Shown: positions 25,801 through 36,272 of the stretch, piece by piece
How positions within the stretch are numbered: position 1 is the stretch's first letter
Layout of the letters: every line of letters starts with the position of its first letter
Assembly: GCA_037013495.1 (NCBI GenBank)
Contig: CM072803.1
Location: 12,232,001 to 12,296,000, forward strand
From: Hippophae tibetana
Lineage: Eukaryota > Streptophyta > Magnoliopsida > Rosales > Elaeagnaceae
DNA length: 64,000 bases
Reading direction: 5' to 3'
Program-made: the position numbers and the translations under genes
Notes under the pieces: generated by a model
The model's input: only the letters and a program-made list of their open reading frames with translations
Database searches by the model: none
What the model was told of the DNA's origin: nothing

Positions 25801-26890
25801 AGTCTGTTAGCTAAGATCCCTTTATAGGAAAGACCAATACCAGTAGTCCTAATCCATTACGATAGTACCATGGCTATTACAAAGATACAGAACTATTATT
25901 ACAATGGCAAGATATGACATATACATCCTAAGCAAAATACTATTAGACAATTTCTCTCTACAAGAGCTATATGAGTGGAACATGTACATATTGATGAAAA
26001 TTTGACTCATCCTTTGATGAAAGGATTAACAATAGAGAAGGTTTTAAAAACCTCAAGAAGAATAGGATATATGTCCTTATAATGAAGAGTCACTCATGAT
26101 GATAACCCAACTTATAAACTAGAGATCCCGAGAAATAAGTTCAATAAGTAATAACAAATCATGAAGTGATATAAAATGAATCATGTTATGATTTCCTATT
26201 CTATATTGTTAAAAGCATGAAGTCCTAAAGCGATAGAAAAGATGAGTTAATTATTAACTCTTAAAGAGATCTATACTATATGTGGAGTGGAGTATATAGC
26301 TATAGAAATACTCTTGTTAGACTCACCTATGTGAATATGGAAGTGTAGTCGCTTCTTATAAAAATTTTGGGCAAAATTTACTAGAACATTCACCGTACTA
26401 GGATACACGTGCATGGCCATAAGACATAGATTTTTCGAACTACACCTTGAAAAGGTTATGTGTGTAATGTTGTTAGAGATAGAGTTCAGAATTACGAGTC
26501 ATTCTAGTATATTTTAAAGCATCAATACTATGCAAAGGTTCAAGTCGATAGATACCTTTTATTGATGCATAATCTTATATATTTAATTGATCAGTTGCTT
26601 AATGAAAACTGTTTTTATATAAAATTCAAGTGGCTGATTGTTGGAAATAAATTTAAATAATAAAATTGATGAGAATAAGTGCTAAATTTTACTATCTCAA
26701 AATTTTGTTCCACGTTACTATTTTACATTTCTTAGGAGATATTTAAATAAAGAAAGATTTACAATTGGTATTGGGCTCTAAAGGGCACCCACTTTTATGG
26801 AATGGAAGAGGACCTAAGCAATTATGGTTCCACGTGCACACGCGCGCATCCACCATCATTCATCTAACCGACTGACCATACTGTGTTGAG
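22895..26890 (+). mobile_element. Decayed Ty1/copia retrotransposon, internally deleted, with truncated 3' LTR
   Basis: The 5' LTR is about 22895-23633; a TGGTAT at 23636 could be the primer-binding site. The 3' LTR begins TGTTGGAAATAA at 26639, after a degenerate copia polypurine tract (CAAGTGGCTGAT), and is cut off near 26890. Shared LTR text includes AATAAGTGCTAAATTTTACT and CAATTATGGTTCCAC. Gag (AKEIWDALQKKYDTKEVGTKK region, about 23970) is followed directly by the end of integrase, so protease and most integrase are deleted. Reverse transcriptase (about 24670-25340) has YMDD at 25155-25166. RNase H spans about 25380-26060, ending in a DENLTHPLMKGL stretch. Numerous stops; dead. Confidence 0.85.
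26639..26890 (+). repeat. Truncated 3' LTR of the copia element
   Basis: About 250 bp matching 22895-23140, then similarity stops where the pararetrovirus relic begins. Confidence 0.75.
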
Positions 26891-26899
26891 TTGTGTCCA

Positions 26900-28560
26900 A
26901 ATCTATTTCACTAATTAGTGTCATATCATTATCTTCTTTATTAGAGCATATGTTTTCTTGATAATGTTTTCTTAATTCCTCATTTGTTAATGTTAACAAA
27001 CTAATATTCTATATTTTCATTTTCTTGATTTATAAATTGTTCTTCTAATTGTTTTCTATATTCCATTATGTTGGGACTATAGATTTTTCTTCATGTTTTA
27101 TTTTAGGAATCATTCATAAGATTTTCTTTGTGGTTCTTCCTTTAATCATTCTAATGGATCTCTTTTTATAAGGTATAGTTGTAATATTTTGTTATAACTA
27201 TTTTCTTTTATTTCTTTAAGAGTTTCTTCTTGAATTTTATTTATATTTTGTAAATATTATATTTTTCCTTCTAAAAGAATTAAGACTTTCATAATACCTC
27301 TTTGGTTATTTGATATGCTTATTAAGATATCAATATTTTCAAATTATATTTCTTGTACCTTTGACATTTTCAAGTGATTTTTTCTTTGTAATTTATCTAT
27401 TTTTTTATTGACCTTTTACTTTATGAATAAGCTTTTTGATTTATTTAATTTCTTATTTTAATTCTTTTATTTCTTCTTTTTCTTATTCTCATTCCATTTT
27501 GCTTATTTTTGTTTGATCATTTGTAAATTATATTCATAGTATACTATTTTTTCTTACTGCATTATCTTTTTCTCGTATCAATGGTTTTTATTTAACATCT
27601 AGGTTTCATTTTTTAGGTATTTTAAAGTATATTACTATTTTTGGTTTTATTATTTGTCAAATTTCTTGAATTTGTTTTATCTATTTTTATGAATTTCATT
27701 TTGTTAATATATTAAACTATTATAATTGTTTGTTAATAAATATATCTTAAGAATTGATGGTTTTCTTCTTTTATTATATCTCATCTTTCAAATTCATTAG
27801 TTAAATTTAATATTTAGTTTAAGTTCTTATCATTCATATTAATAGCAAATTTAGGATATTGTGTGAATTTTAATTTATGATATCCTAGTTTTCTATGGAT
27901 CATTCATAATAAAATATCTTTTTTATTTATTATTTTATTATATATTAATGTTAGTTTTATTGATGTATCAATTCATTATCTAAAATTTATTTTTATTAAT
28001 ATTTGGATTTATATTAAATGGATGTATCTAATTTTCTTTTATCTTTTTAAGGGATTTTTGATAATTTATCTATAATAATTTTTTTATTAATTAATGGTAA
28101 ATTATATATTCTGTTTACACCTCTAATATTAATACTTATTTATTTCTTACTAATTTCATAATAATTTATATCTTTTTTTTAATATAATTTTTTTTAATTT
28201 TTAAAATGATAAATTTTTAAATTCATCTTCTTCTTTAAGATCTAATCTTACTTTTTGTATTTTTTTTTTAAATTGTTTCCTATTTATTACTACTTTTTTT
28301 GTGAAAAATATACTCAAATATCTTGTATTTCTATTTCTATCATTTTTTTTTTTGAGTTTTGTATTATTTCTAAATTTTCTATTATTATTTTCATTATTTT
28401 ATTATTTGTAATGTTTTACAATTTTTTTCTTATTACACGTGAGATAAAGTATAAAGTTTTATTTCTTATGAAAATACTATTTTAAGAAAAAGGATACAAT
28501 TGTATTTTTGTAAAAAATAAAACTTTATCATTTTCTAATTAAGTCATGAATGATGTTTTG
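26900..28560 (-). pseudogene. Endogenous pararetrovirus relic: movement-protein part and downstream region
   Basis: On the minus strand, about 28250-27760 reads, through several stops, as the movement protein of Caulimoviridae. Visible pieces are RGVNRIYNLP near 28115 and KLKFTQYPKFAI near 27865. Downstream on the same strand (about 27500-27000) follows a Lys/Glu-rich, coiled-coil-like reading, also broken. It is extremely AT-rich and heavily mutated. It abuts the truncated copia LTR at its right-hand (3') side. Old integrated sequence with no functional frame. The family call rests on recognisable motifs only. Confidence 0.55.
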
Positions 28561-30240
28561 TCTATTTTAAGTAAATAATTGATACTTTAGGGGTAAAATT
28601 TAATTTTTGTATTAATTTAAAAGTTTTTATAGAAAAAATATCTTTATGTGATAGATTAAAGGATCACATTTCTTATTTACTTAAATTTAAAAATATATTT
28701 TGTTTTAATTTTTAAAAAAATTTAAAATAAAAAATTTAATTATATCTAATAATTTTTTAACTTTATAATATTAAATATATATTAGACGTTATTGAAAAAT
28801 ATTCAATTCCAAACTCTGATAAATAATTGACATGAGAATAAAGACGTCAAACTCGATACCGTTGCCGTCCTTAACACTAACTGTATGCTAAGCTGGCACA
28901 GAAGAAATAATCTTGAAAATTCTATTGTAATGCGTGCATTGAAATGACTGCCATCTGAATCTTATTTCAATATGTAAGAGTGTCGTATGTAATAGTTTCT
29001 TTTAATATTATAATATTATAACTTAAAATTATTAAAGTTTGAAATTATAATATAATATTATTAATATATTTTTTTAATTAACTAATTCTTATTTTATTTT
29101 CTTATTTCATAATATTTATATCAATAAATTTTTATATCTTTATTTGCTCAAATCAAATTCGTTCAAATTAACTTAAAATAACACTAACTCTAACAAATTA
29201 TCATTGGTCCCTCTTATATATAATTACGTAGAACCTTAATGTATTCTTGGAGAATTTAACGCATGACTTTAATTTGTTTGAAATTAGGCACAAAATGAGA
29301 TTATCTTACTTCAATTTGAAATTTTAATTCTTTATCATTCAAGAATTACCTATAAATTTAATAATTTTAATATATTTATATTTAATAAAAAATATATCTA
29401 AATTTTTTTATTAAATAAAAATAAAATACATATTTATTATATTATTATTAAAGTTATATAAAAGTAAAAGAGAAATAATGCTACTTTATCATTTATATGA
29501 TTTCAGTGTAAAAGTGTACAAACAAATTGATAAATTAGATTTAATTAAAAAATTAATTATTTCAGACAATTCAATTTGAATTTTTAATAAATTAGTTCGA
29601 AATCATTTTACAAAATTTAAGAATTATTTAAATAGAAATAGATCATTATAATAAATATATATAAAATAATAATTTGAATATTTATTTAATAAATAATTGA
29701 TTAATAATAAAAATAGTTTTAAGTACAATGGGATGAGACTATTTTTGTTTTATCTCTAATTCTGTTAATTAAATAATTCAATCTAATTTTAATAAATATA
29801 AAAAAATAAAAAACCGAAACAAATCATGTACACTCCTGTTAACTCATAAATTAATACCCTATATCCAGTGTTTCCATCTATTTTTTTATTGCTACATGAG
29901 AAAACAGTATACTCTTCAAAAATAAAATAAACTAATATATTTAAAATTTATAATAATAAAAAATAAAATCTTAATAAGATTAACGAAGTTCAACTCAAAC
30001 TCTACATTATTCAATTATTCAATACAAAACGTTGATTATAATTTTAATAAAAATATATAGATTTTAAGTTTTAAAATATGATATTTTTGTTATCTTTCGT
30101 TATAGATTATTTAAAAAAATTTACTAACAGCACAGTTCAGATCAGATATATAATTATTTAATAATCATTGTTTTATTATTATTTTATTTTATTTTTTGAT
30201 TGAACAAATATTATTCATTATCTCAACTGATTCAATACAT
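28561..30240. other. AT-rich intergenic DNA
   Basis: No gene or transposon was recognised. Positions just left of 30241 should include the 3' UTR of the original minus-strand SDR gene. Confidence 0.5.
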
Positions 30241-30336
30241 CTAGACCAAAGGTAGAGGTACATATCCACCATCCACAACCAAATCAACACCAGTGACAAA
30301 CTCTGCTTCCTCTGAAGCCAGAAACACCACAGCATC

Positions 30337-31265
30337 CACTACTACAAAACTGGGTATATAAGTCGATACGTAAAGTCGGTTTTTTCCAAAAACCGACTTT
30401 AAATTAGTTTAAAGTCGGTTCGATGTCGAACCGACACTATCCACGTAGGACGTAGCGTCGGTTGATGTGTCAAACCGACGCTATGCGTGGGCATAGCGTC
30501 GGTTCTAGGTATTAACCAACGCTATCCACGTAACATAGCGTCAGTTCGACATGTCAACCGACGCTACACACGTGGATAAATATTTTCTCTTCTTTCTTCC
30601 CAGACAGAAACTATTTTCAGCGTTCCAGAACTCTAAAAAATCGAAAACCTCCTCCTCCATTTCTTCTCCACTCTTTCTCATTTTTCGGCCACCTACGACT
30701 ACCATTTCCAACATCGGTTAGTGAGTTTTCTTCCTCTCTAACTAATCTTTTAGATCCCCTATTATTCATATTTTTTTTCTGTTATTATGTGTTATTATTT
30801 ATATGTATAGATTGTTGTATTATATATGTAGGTTTCTATTATAACATAAGGAGAAGAATATGACGATCTTGAATAAAATAGAACAAAACCATGGTAATTT
30901 TTCTGTTATTAATTAATATTTTATTTTTCAAATATTTGTATTATTTGAAATATTTGTTAAACTGATATTGATTTTTTTTTCTGCTCGAATACAGGTTGAA
31001 TATGAATAAATTAAAAAAAAAAAAAAAGTTAAAGTCGGTTCACCGCGTGAATCGACTTTAAACGTAAAGTCGGTTCATCGCGTGAACCGACTTTAAACGT
31101 AAAGTCGGTTCATCCCGTGAACCGACTTTAAACGTAAAGTCGGTTCACACCTTGAACCGACTTTACACTTTAAGTCATTTAATTTAAAGTCGGTTCAGCG
31201 AACCGACTTTAAATTAGTTTAAAGTCGGTTAAAACCCGACTTTAATGCTCCTTTTTGTAGTAGTG
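30337..31265. mobile_element. Non-autonomous CACTA-type transposon in the SDR exon
   Basis: 929 bp. Inverted ends are CACTACTACAAAA (30337) and TTTTTGTAGTAGTG (to 31265). The direct repeat ATC (GAT on the gene strand) at 30334-30336 and 31266-31268 is the 3-bp target duplication expected of CACTA (En/Spm) elements. Removing the element and one ATC restores the SDR frame exactly. Subterminal palindrome arrays occupy about 30360-30585 (five dyads) and 31028-31245 (six dyads). The middle (about 30590-30800) is CT-rich and leader-like. No transposase, so it needs an autonomous partner. Confidence 0.93.
31028..31245. repeat. Palindrome array of the CACTA element
   Basis: Six dyads, most with arms TAAAGTCGGTTCA and TGAACCGACTTTA, spaced by AACG at a period near 35 bp. 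They would fold into hairpins in single-stranded form. Confidence 0.9.
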
Positions 31266-32057
31266 ATCAGCCAAATGCTTTGCTCTTAAGATTCCCTTCA
31301 AGCCTGAGCTTTTCTCCACCAATTTGTCTTCACTTTCTTTGTCAAGTCCAAGTTTAGAACGCAACAAAGGTGTCCCTACCATACCAGGTGCGACACTGTT
31401 CACCCTTATTCCATGGATCCCTAGTTGCAAACTCGCCGACCTCACTAAACCTAATATTGCATGCTTTGACATCACATAGTCAGTGAATGCATCAAACCCT
31501 TGACTTGCTATCAAGCTTGTCGTACATATTATGCTTCCTGACACTCCTCCGTCGACCATGGCTTTTGCCGCATGCTTTACGCAAGCTGCCATGCCTTTTA
31601 CATTCACGGCAAACAACTTGCCGAATGCTTCTTCTGACAAGTCAAACTCAAGTATGGTTTGGTTAGACTTGCTTCCTATGCCAGCATTACTGAACATTAT
31701 ATCTAAGTTACCATACTTTTCAACCGTTGATTTGACCAAGAATTTGACGTCTTCTTCATTAGAAACGTCACAATGAATATAGATACAACGATCCAGACCA
31801 ATAGTTTCAGCTAATTTTTGGCCCTTATTGTCTTGTAAGTCGGCAATGACTATGGCATGAGCACCATGGTTGGCAAAGTTATGAACTGTGGCTTCACCAA
31901 TACCACTAGCTCCACCTGTGACTATAGCCACCTTGCCTTGAAGCCTATTGCTCTTGGTTGAGGTTTGGTCTGTCATCTTAATTAATTAAGAAAAAAGTTT
32001 ATTTGAATATGATATTGAGAAATATGAGAGTTGCAACAAAGGTAAAGCAAACTGAAC

Positions 32058-32065
32058 AATTTATA
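32058..32065 (-). promoter_or_regulatory. TATA box of the SDR gene
   Basis: TATAAATT on the minus strand, about 82 nt upstream of the ATG at 31976. Suggests the original promoter survives. Confidence 0.5.
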
Positions 32066-32893
32066 GTCATTTTGGGTATAATTTTCAAGTTGATTGAAGT
32101 TAATTTAGCTGTCAACTTTGTAATGCTACTTAATTACGCTGCTTTAATTTTATTTTAATTTAATTGATTTTTTATTACAATAAACAATTTATTAATCATC
32201 CTATGTATAAACAATGAATCATAATACATTAATTTAAGCGATTTATTACTACCAAAACCACTTCTATAAAGTCCTCAAGCTGAAACAGTAGAACCTTAGT
32301 CAAGTATATGATTCTGATTCAGTTTGCTTTTGTCTTATTTTCCCTTGAATCTGAAATGCTCATGTTTAGATCTTCATTTGCGGGTAAACCGTAAGAGACG
32401 TAAGAGTAAACAATTCATTTGTGCGGAATGATGCAAAATCAATCTTTATTAAATGAAAATAATATCAACATTGTCATAATTAAGATGAAAAATCGTCTGA
32501 AAATGTCACAGGGGCGACAATCGTATTACAATATCAATATTATATGTGAATCATATCGTTTTAAACAGTTTTAATTAATACAAATCAGATCAGATCGTTT
32601 GATTTATAAAACCGTTCGATTCAGTTTAGTACGGTTCGATTTTCGATTTGGTTTGATTTTTGGATAACTTTAATAAAAAATAATGTAAAAAATTAAATAT
32701 ATTATTAAATTGGTTCAGTTTAGTTCGATTGATTCAAAAATTAATATAAATCGGACCGAATCGTTTGATTTATAAAATCATTCGATTCAGTCTGATTTTT
32801 CGATTTGGTTCGATTTATGAACACCATTAATAATTATGGTTAAATTTATAAAAATAATTAATTAATTAATTATATAGATAGAGAGATAATAAC

Positions 32894-32934
<41 letters not shown>

Positions 32935-33649
32935 CTTGAGAATTATAAGCGAATTATAGAAAGTTAGAAACAATGTCCGCGGAAGCTGCTAAATCTTCTT
33001 ATAATATGTTTAATTTATTTATTTTTTGAATTTTTATAGTATTATTATATGTATCATCAATATATAGAAAATATATTAACATAATAATTGTGAATAAAGT
33101 GACAAAAAATAAACATTTTTGTCTTCTTGTTTTTAACTAATATTAGTTCCCCATATACAATTATAATTATATATATTATATAAAAATATTTTTTAAATTA
33201 ACTTATGATATAACATATTTCAAAAATACTTCAACTATTTAACTTCTATTGATTTTATGGCAATAGAATCTCAAAATAAGAAAAAATAATTTGATGATAA
33301 ACTTCACTTTTTATCAATTAAATTCTAAAATTTTCTTATAATTTATTTTACTTTAAATTCTAACTCTATCTAATAATACATTATTGGATATTGTACTATT
33401 AATATTTGTCATTTTCATTTAATCTTATTTTTTAGATTTTTTTTACTTTTAATACTTATAAACTTCATGTGATTGATTGAACTTCTCATTTTTTTATATT
33501 AACTTTTAGTCAATTAATTTAATTAATACATGTATGATTTTTTGCTCTCCATTAATTAATTTTTTTCCTTTTTATTTATGTTATATTATTTTTGTTACAG
33601 ATTATAATACATTAGATACAAACTCTAGGTCTATGTTCTAATATGATAC
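32066..33649. other. Intergenic DNA with a CGATT/AACCG-rich repeat and an AT microsatellite
   Basis: 32580-32825 contains two tandem-like copies of a stretch with TCGTTTGATTTATAAAA and TTCGATTTGGTTTGATTTTT. It is related in composition, in the opposite orientation, to the MITE at 44754-45130. 32896-32930 is (TA)n. The remainder is AT-rich with nothing recognised. Confidence 0.5.
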
Positions 33650-35400
33650 CAAAAATTTAGGTTTAGATTAAAAAAAGTTCACTATAGTTAACATAAAATT
33701 AAGATATCCTAACAAGATTATAAGAGTAAAACCAAATATATATACTCCACAAGATAAGATTGAATTTAAAAAACAATTTTTGGAATTAAAAGTCATAATA
33801 CCAAATAATTCACCTCACTTTAGTTTAGCAATCTTAGTTGAAAACGAAGCTAAGAAAAAAAGAGAAAAAAAAAGAATGGTAATAAACTTTAAAACATTAA
33901 ATAAAGAAACCATTGATGATGGATACTTCATTTAAAAAAAAGAACTACTATCATTAATAAAAGGAAAAAAATATTTTTCAAAGTTTTGCTTGCAAAAGTG
34001 GATTTTGGAAAATAAGACTAGATGAATAATTTCAAAAACTAACGGCATTTAGTTTTCCCTAAGGACTATTTCAATGGACAATTATACCATTTGGATTAAA
34101 ACAAGCTACATGTACTTTTCAAAGATATATGGATAACATTTTCAAGAAATTACAAGATATTTGTTGTGTTTACATAAATGATATTTTGGTTTTCAGTAAT
34201 GAATTAAATAAACATTATTTGAATATTATCAATATTATACAAGAATGTAGAAAAAAAGTATTGTACTCTATGAAAAAAAATAGTACTTGCTCAACAAAAA
34301 ATTAAATATTTAGGATTAGAAATTGAAGATAGAAAACAAAATCTACAACCCCATATACTAAATAATATTCCAGGTTTTCTTAGTGAATTAAAAGATAAAA
34401 ATCAATTACATAGATTTTTAGGATGTTTAACATATATAGAAGCATATATCAAAAACTTGCAAAAATACGAAAACCTTTACAAGCAAAGTTAAAAAAATAT
34501 CATATCTGGAAATGGACAGCAAAAGATACTCTATATATGGATAGAGTAAAAGCCATGGTAAAACAATTTCCAACTTTATACCATCTAGAAGTAGATGATA
34601 AGATGAAAATTGAGACAAATGCTTCCTAAGAATATTAGGGAGCAGTTCTTAAAGCAAGAGTAAATGATAAAAGATAAATATCTTTGTAATTATACATTAG
34701 AATCTTCCAAAGTTTATAATTAAATTACCCCAGTAATGAAAAAGAATATTTATCTGTTCAAAAAGTCATCAAGAAATTTGCAATATATGTTATAAGCTCC
34801 AAATTCATTATTAAAATAGATAACAAGAATTTTGGTTATTTATTAAGAACTAATATTACAGGTGATTACAAGTAAGGAAGATTAGTTAAATGACAACAAT
34901 AGTTCAACTATTACAATTTTAATATTAAACATCTTTCAGGCCATAAAAATAGCTTAATAGATGCTCTTACTAGAGAATTAACACCTCTAATTATTTTTAA
35001 GCTTTCAGGAATGAAACATCTTGAAATCAAAATCAAGATAAAGAAAAAGAAGATAAAAATCTTATAGGAACAACTTGAGCTACTATATATCGAGAAATCT
35101 CTTATAGAGATAAGAAAGAAACATGAAGAACTTAATTGTTCAAAACAACCTCTAAAGACCATAAGCTCAAATGAGGAATCATCATTAAAAAAAAGAACCT
35201 AACAGTTCACAAAAAACTTCTGAAACCAAAATGCATTCTTTGCATCAAAGATTGAAAAGATGAAGATGCATCATCATCAATGTCATCAAGAGAACCGTCA
35301 ATAAAAAATGAAAAAGAAATAAGAAAAAAATTATGGGCAGAAGAAGACAAAAGAAATAAAGATGTAGATCCCACATCTTAGTCGGCAACATGTGTCAAGA
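33650..35400 (+). pseudogene. Endogenous pararetrovirus relic: reverse transcriptase and RNase H
   Basis: A broken Caulimoviridae-type polymerase. Recognisable pieces include RMVINFKTLNKE near 33880, PFGLKQATCTFQRYMDN near 34090, and near 34895-34980 the RNase H end (YNFNIKHLSGHKNSL, with DALTREL after it). The catalytic box reads YIND at 34171-34182 instead of YxDD, and the first RNase H Asp reads Asn (TNAS near 34617). In-frame stops and frameshifts are frequent, so it cannot be active. It differs from plant gypsy reverse transcriptases by its motif set and by the pararetrovirus-type promoter that follows. It may belong with the movement-protein relic at 26900-28560, which is on the other strand. 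Confidence 0.75.
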
Positions 35401-35498
35401 AAAAAAAGAGTGACTATCCTTTAATGTAAAAAAGTAGACAAATTATTAAAGTAAGAGTAAAATAATAATTTTAGTCTTGTAAACAGGGATTCCTTGTG

Positions 35499-35716
35499 CT
35501 ATAAAAGGAACTCTTATTCTCATTTCAAAACACACATGAATACATAGAATCCAGAGTTCTCTACTCTGAAACACACAAAAACCCTAGCATAGAAAACCCC
35601 TCTATTTAGAAATCTCAAAACCAATAATGGTATACCCAATAATTGTGAATGGCTAAGCATATTTTCAAGGTTCTTAATTGTCCTTAAGTTGTAATAATTA
35701 TTATCCTATGAATAAA
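35499..35716 (+). promoter_or_regulatory. Pararetrovirus-type promoter with downstream polyadenylation signal
   Basis: CTATAAAAGGAA at 35499-35510 is a strong TATA box just after the polymerase relic. AATAAA at 35711-35716 lies about 180 nt past the inferred start near 35530. A polyadenylation signal shortly downstream of the start is typical of Caulimoviridae, where it creates the terminally redundant genomic RNA. The leader contains CATTTCAAAACACAC. Whether it is still active is unknown. Confidence 0.5.
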
Positions 35717-35930
35717 ATAGAGTTCAGTTATTTTTCTCTAGTAAGTCGACTATTAGACACCATTTATGTACGGATGTAGAAGGCTCACCATTGCCAAGAG
35801 GGCATTGAGGTTTGAGCAAAGCTGAGGCATAATAGGTATAACAAAAGAAGACAAACAGAAGGAAATATCGTGGTAGACCTATCAAATTCAGGTATAATAA
35901 TTATAAATTTAAGCTAGTTAAGAATCTTTA

Positions 35931-36272
35931 ATGTTTAAATATTTACTTACAACAAAACATAATACTACTAAACATGAAAAATGGAAACTATTAATTCTAT
36001 TAAAAATATTTGATAAAGGTTATCTCCATCATTTAAATGAATATTTTAAAGATGATTATGAAACTTGTCTTGAAAATTTTAAAAGATTTAACATCGTGTT
36101 AGATATCTATACATATTATATTAAAGTTATCACAAGCATCATAAACCATCTTTTTTCAAGGAAATTAAAAGACTATTTTAGTCAAAAATATGTAAGAATA
36201 GAGGAAGATGAATTCAACAATTTAATATTTGGATACTACTTTGAAGATTATAAATACATTGTATGTACATAA
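35931..36272 (+). CDS. Unrecognised 113-residue ORF downstream of the pararetrovirus leader
   Basis: Open for 113 codons in DNA that is about three-quarters A+T, where stops are frequent, so it is longer than expected by chance but not decisive. The product would be rich in Lys, Tyr, Asn and Phe with no signal peptide or membrane span. It includes HHLNEYFKDDYETCLENFKR. I recognise no family. It starts about 215 nt after the viral-type polyadenylation signal, so it could be a remnant of a viral or repeat reading frame. It may equally be fortuitous. Confidence 0.2.
   Translation: MFKYLLTTKHNTTKHEKWKLLILLKIFDKGYLHHLNEYFKDDYETCLENFKRFNIVLDIYTYYIKVITSIINHLFSRKLKDYFSQKYVRIEEDEFNNLIFGYYFEDYKYIVCT

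Larger units (their letters stand above)
30241..31976 (-). pseudogene. Short-chain dehydrogenase/reductase (SDR110C-like) gene split by a CACTA transposon
   Basis: The first part (31976-31266, 237 codons) is intact: NAD-binding TGGASGIG at residues 20-27, Asp46 (ADLQ) suggesting NAD(H), SNAG at 96-99, Asn125, Ser154, YxxxK at Tyr167/Lys171 and PG at 197-198. This is the plant group that includes momilactone A synthase-like, ABA2-like and secoisolariciresinol dehydrogenase-like enzymes; the substrate is unknown. After Asp237 a 929-bp transposon intervenes. The missing 30 C-terminal residues (AVVFLASEEAEF... to VDGGYVPLPLV) and their stop lie at 30333-30241 in the matching frame. Together this gives 267 residues, a normal family length. 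As it stands, translation runs into the transposon, adds HYYKKEH and stops at 31242, losing the conserved VDGG end. Both parts lack other damage, so the insertion is probably recent. No intron is seen. Confidence 0.93.

Noticed and set aside
28255..28485. 76-codon Phe/Ile-rich ORF
   Set aside because: Poly-T composition on the strand opposite the pararetrovirus relic.
31028..31245. Regular repeats with spacers that could suggest a CRISPR array
   Set aside because: The repeats are palindromic dyads with 4-bp spacers in a plant transposon. There are no unique spacers and no cas genes.
35628..35640. TGGTATACCC as a pararetrovirus primer-binding site
   Set aside because: Only the first six bases fit the tRNA-Met complement. 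It lies upstream of the polyadenylation signal, inside the would-be redundant region, where a primer site is not expected.
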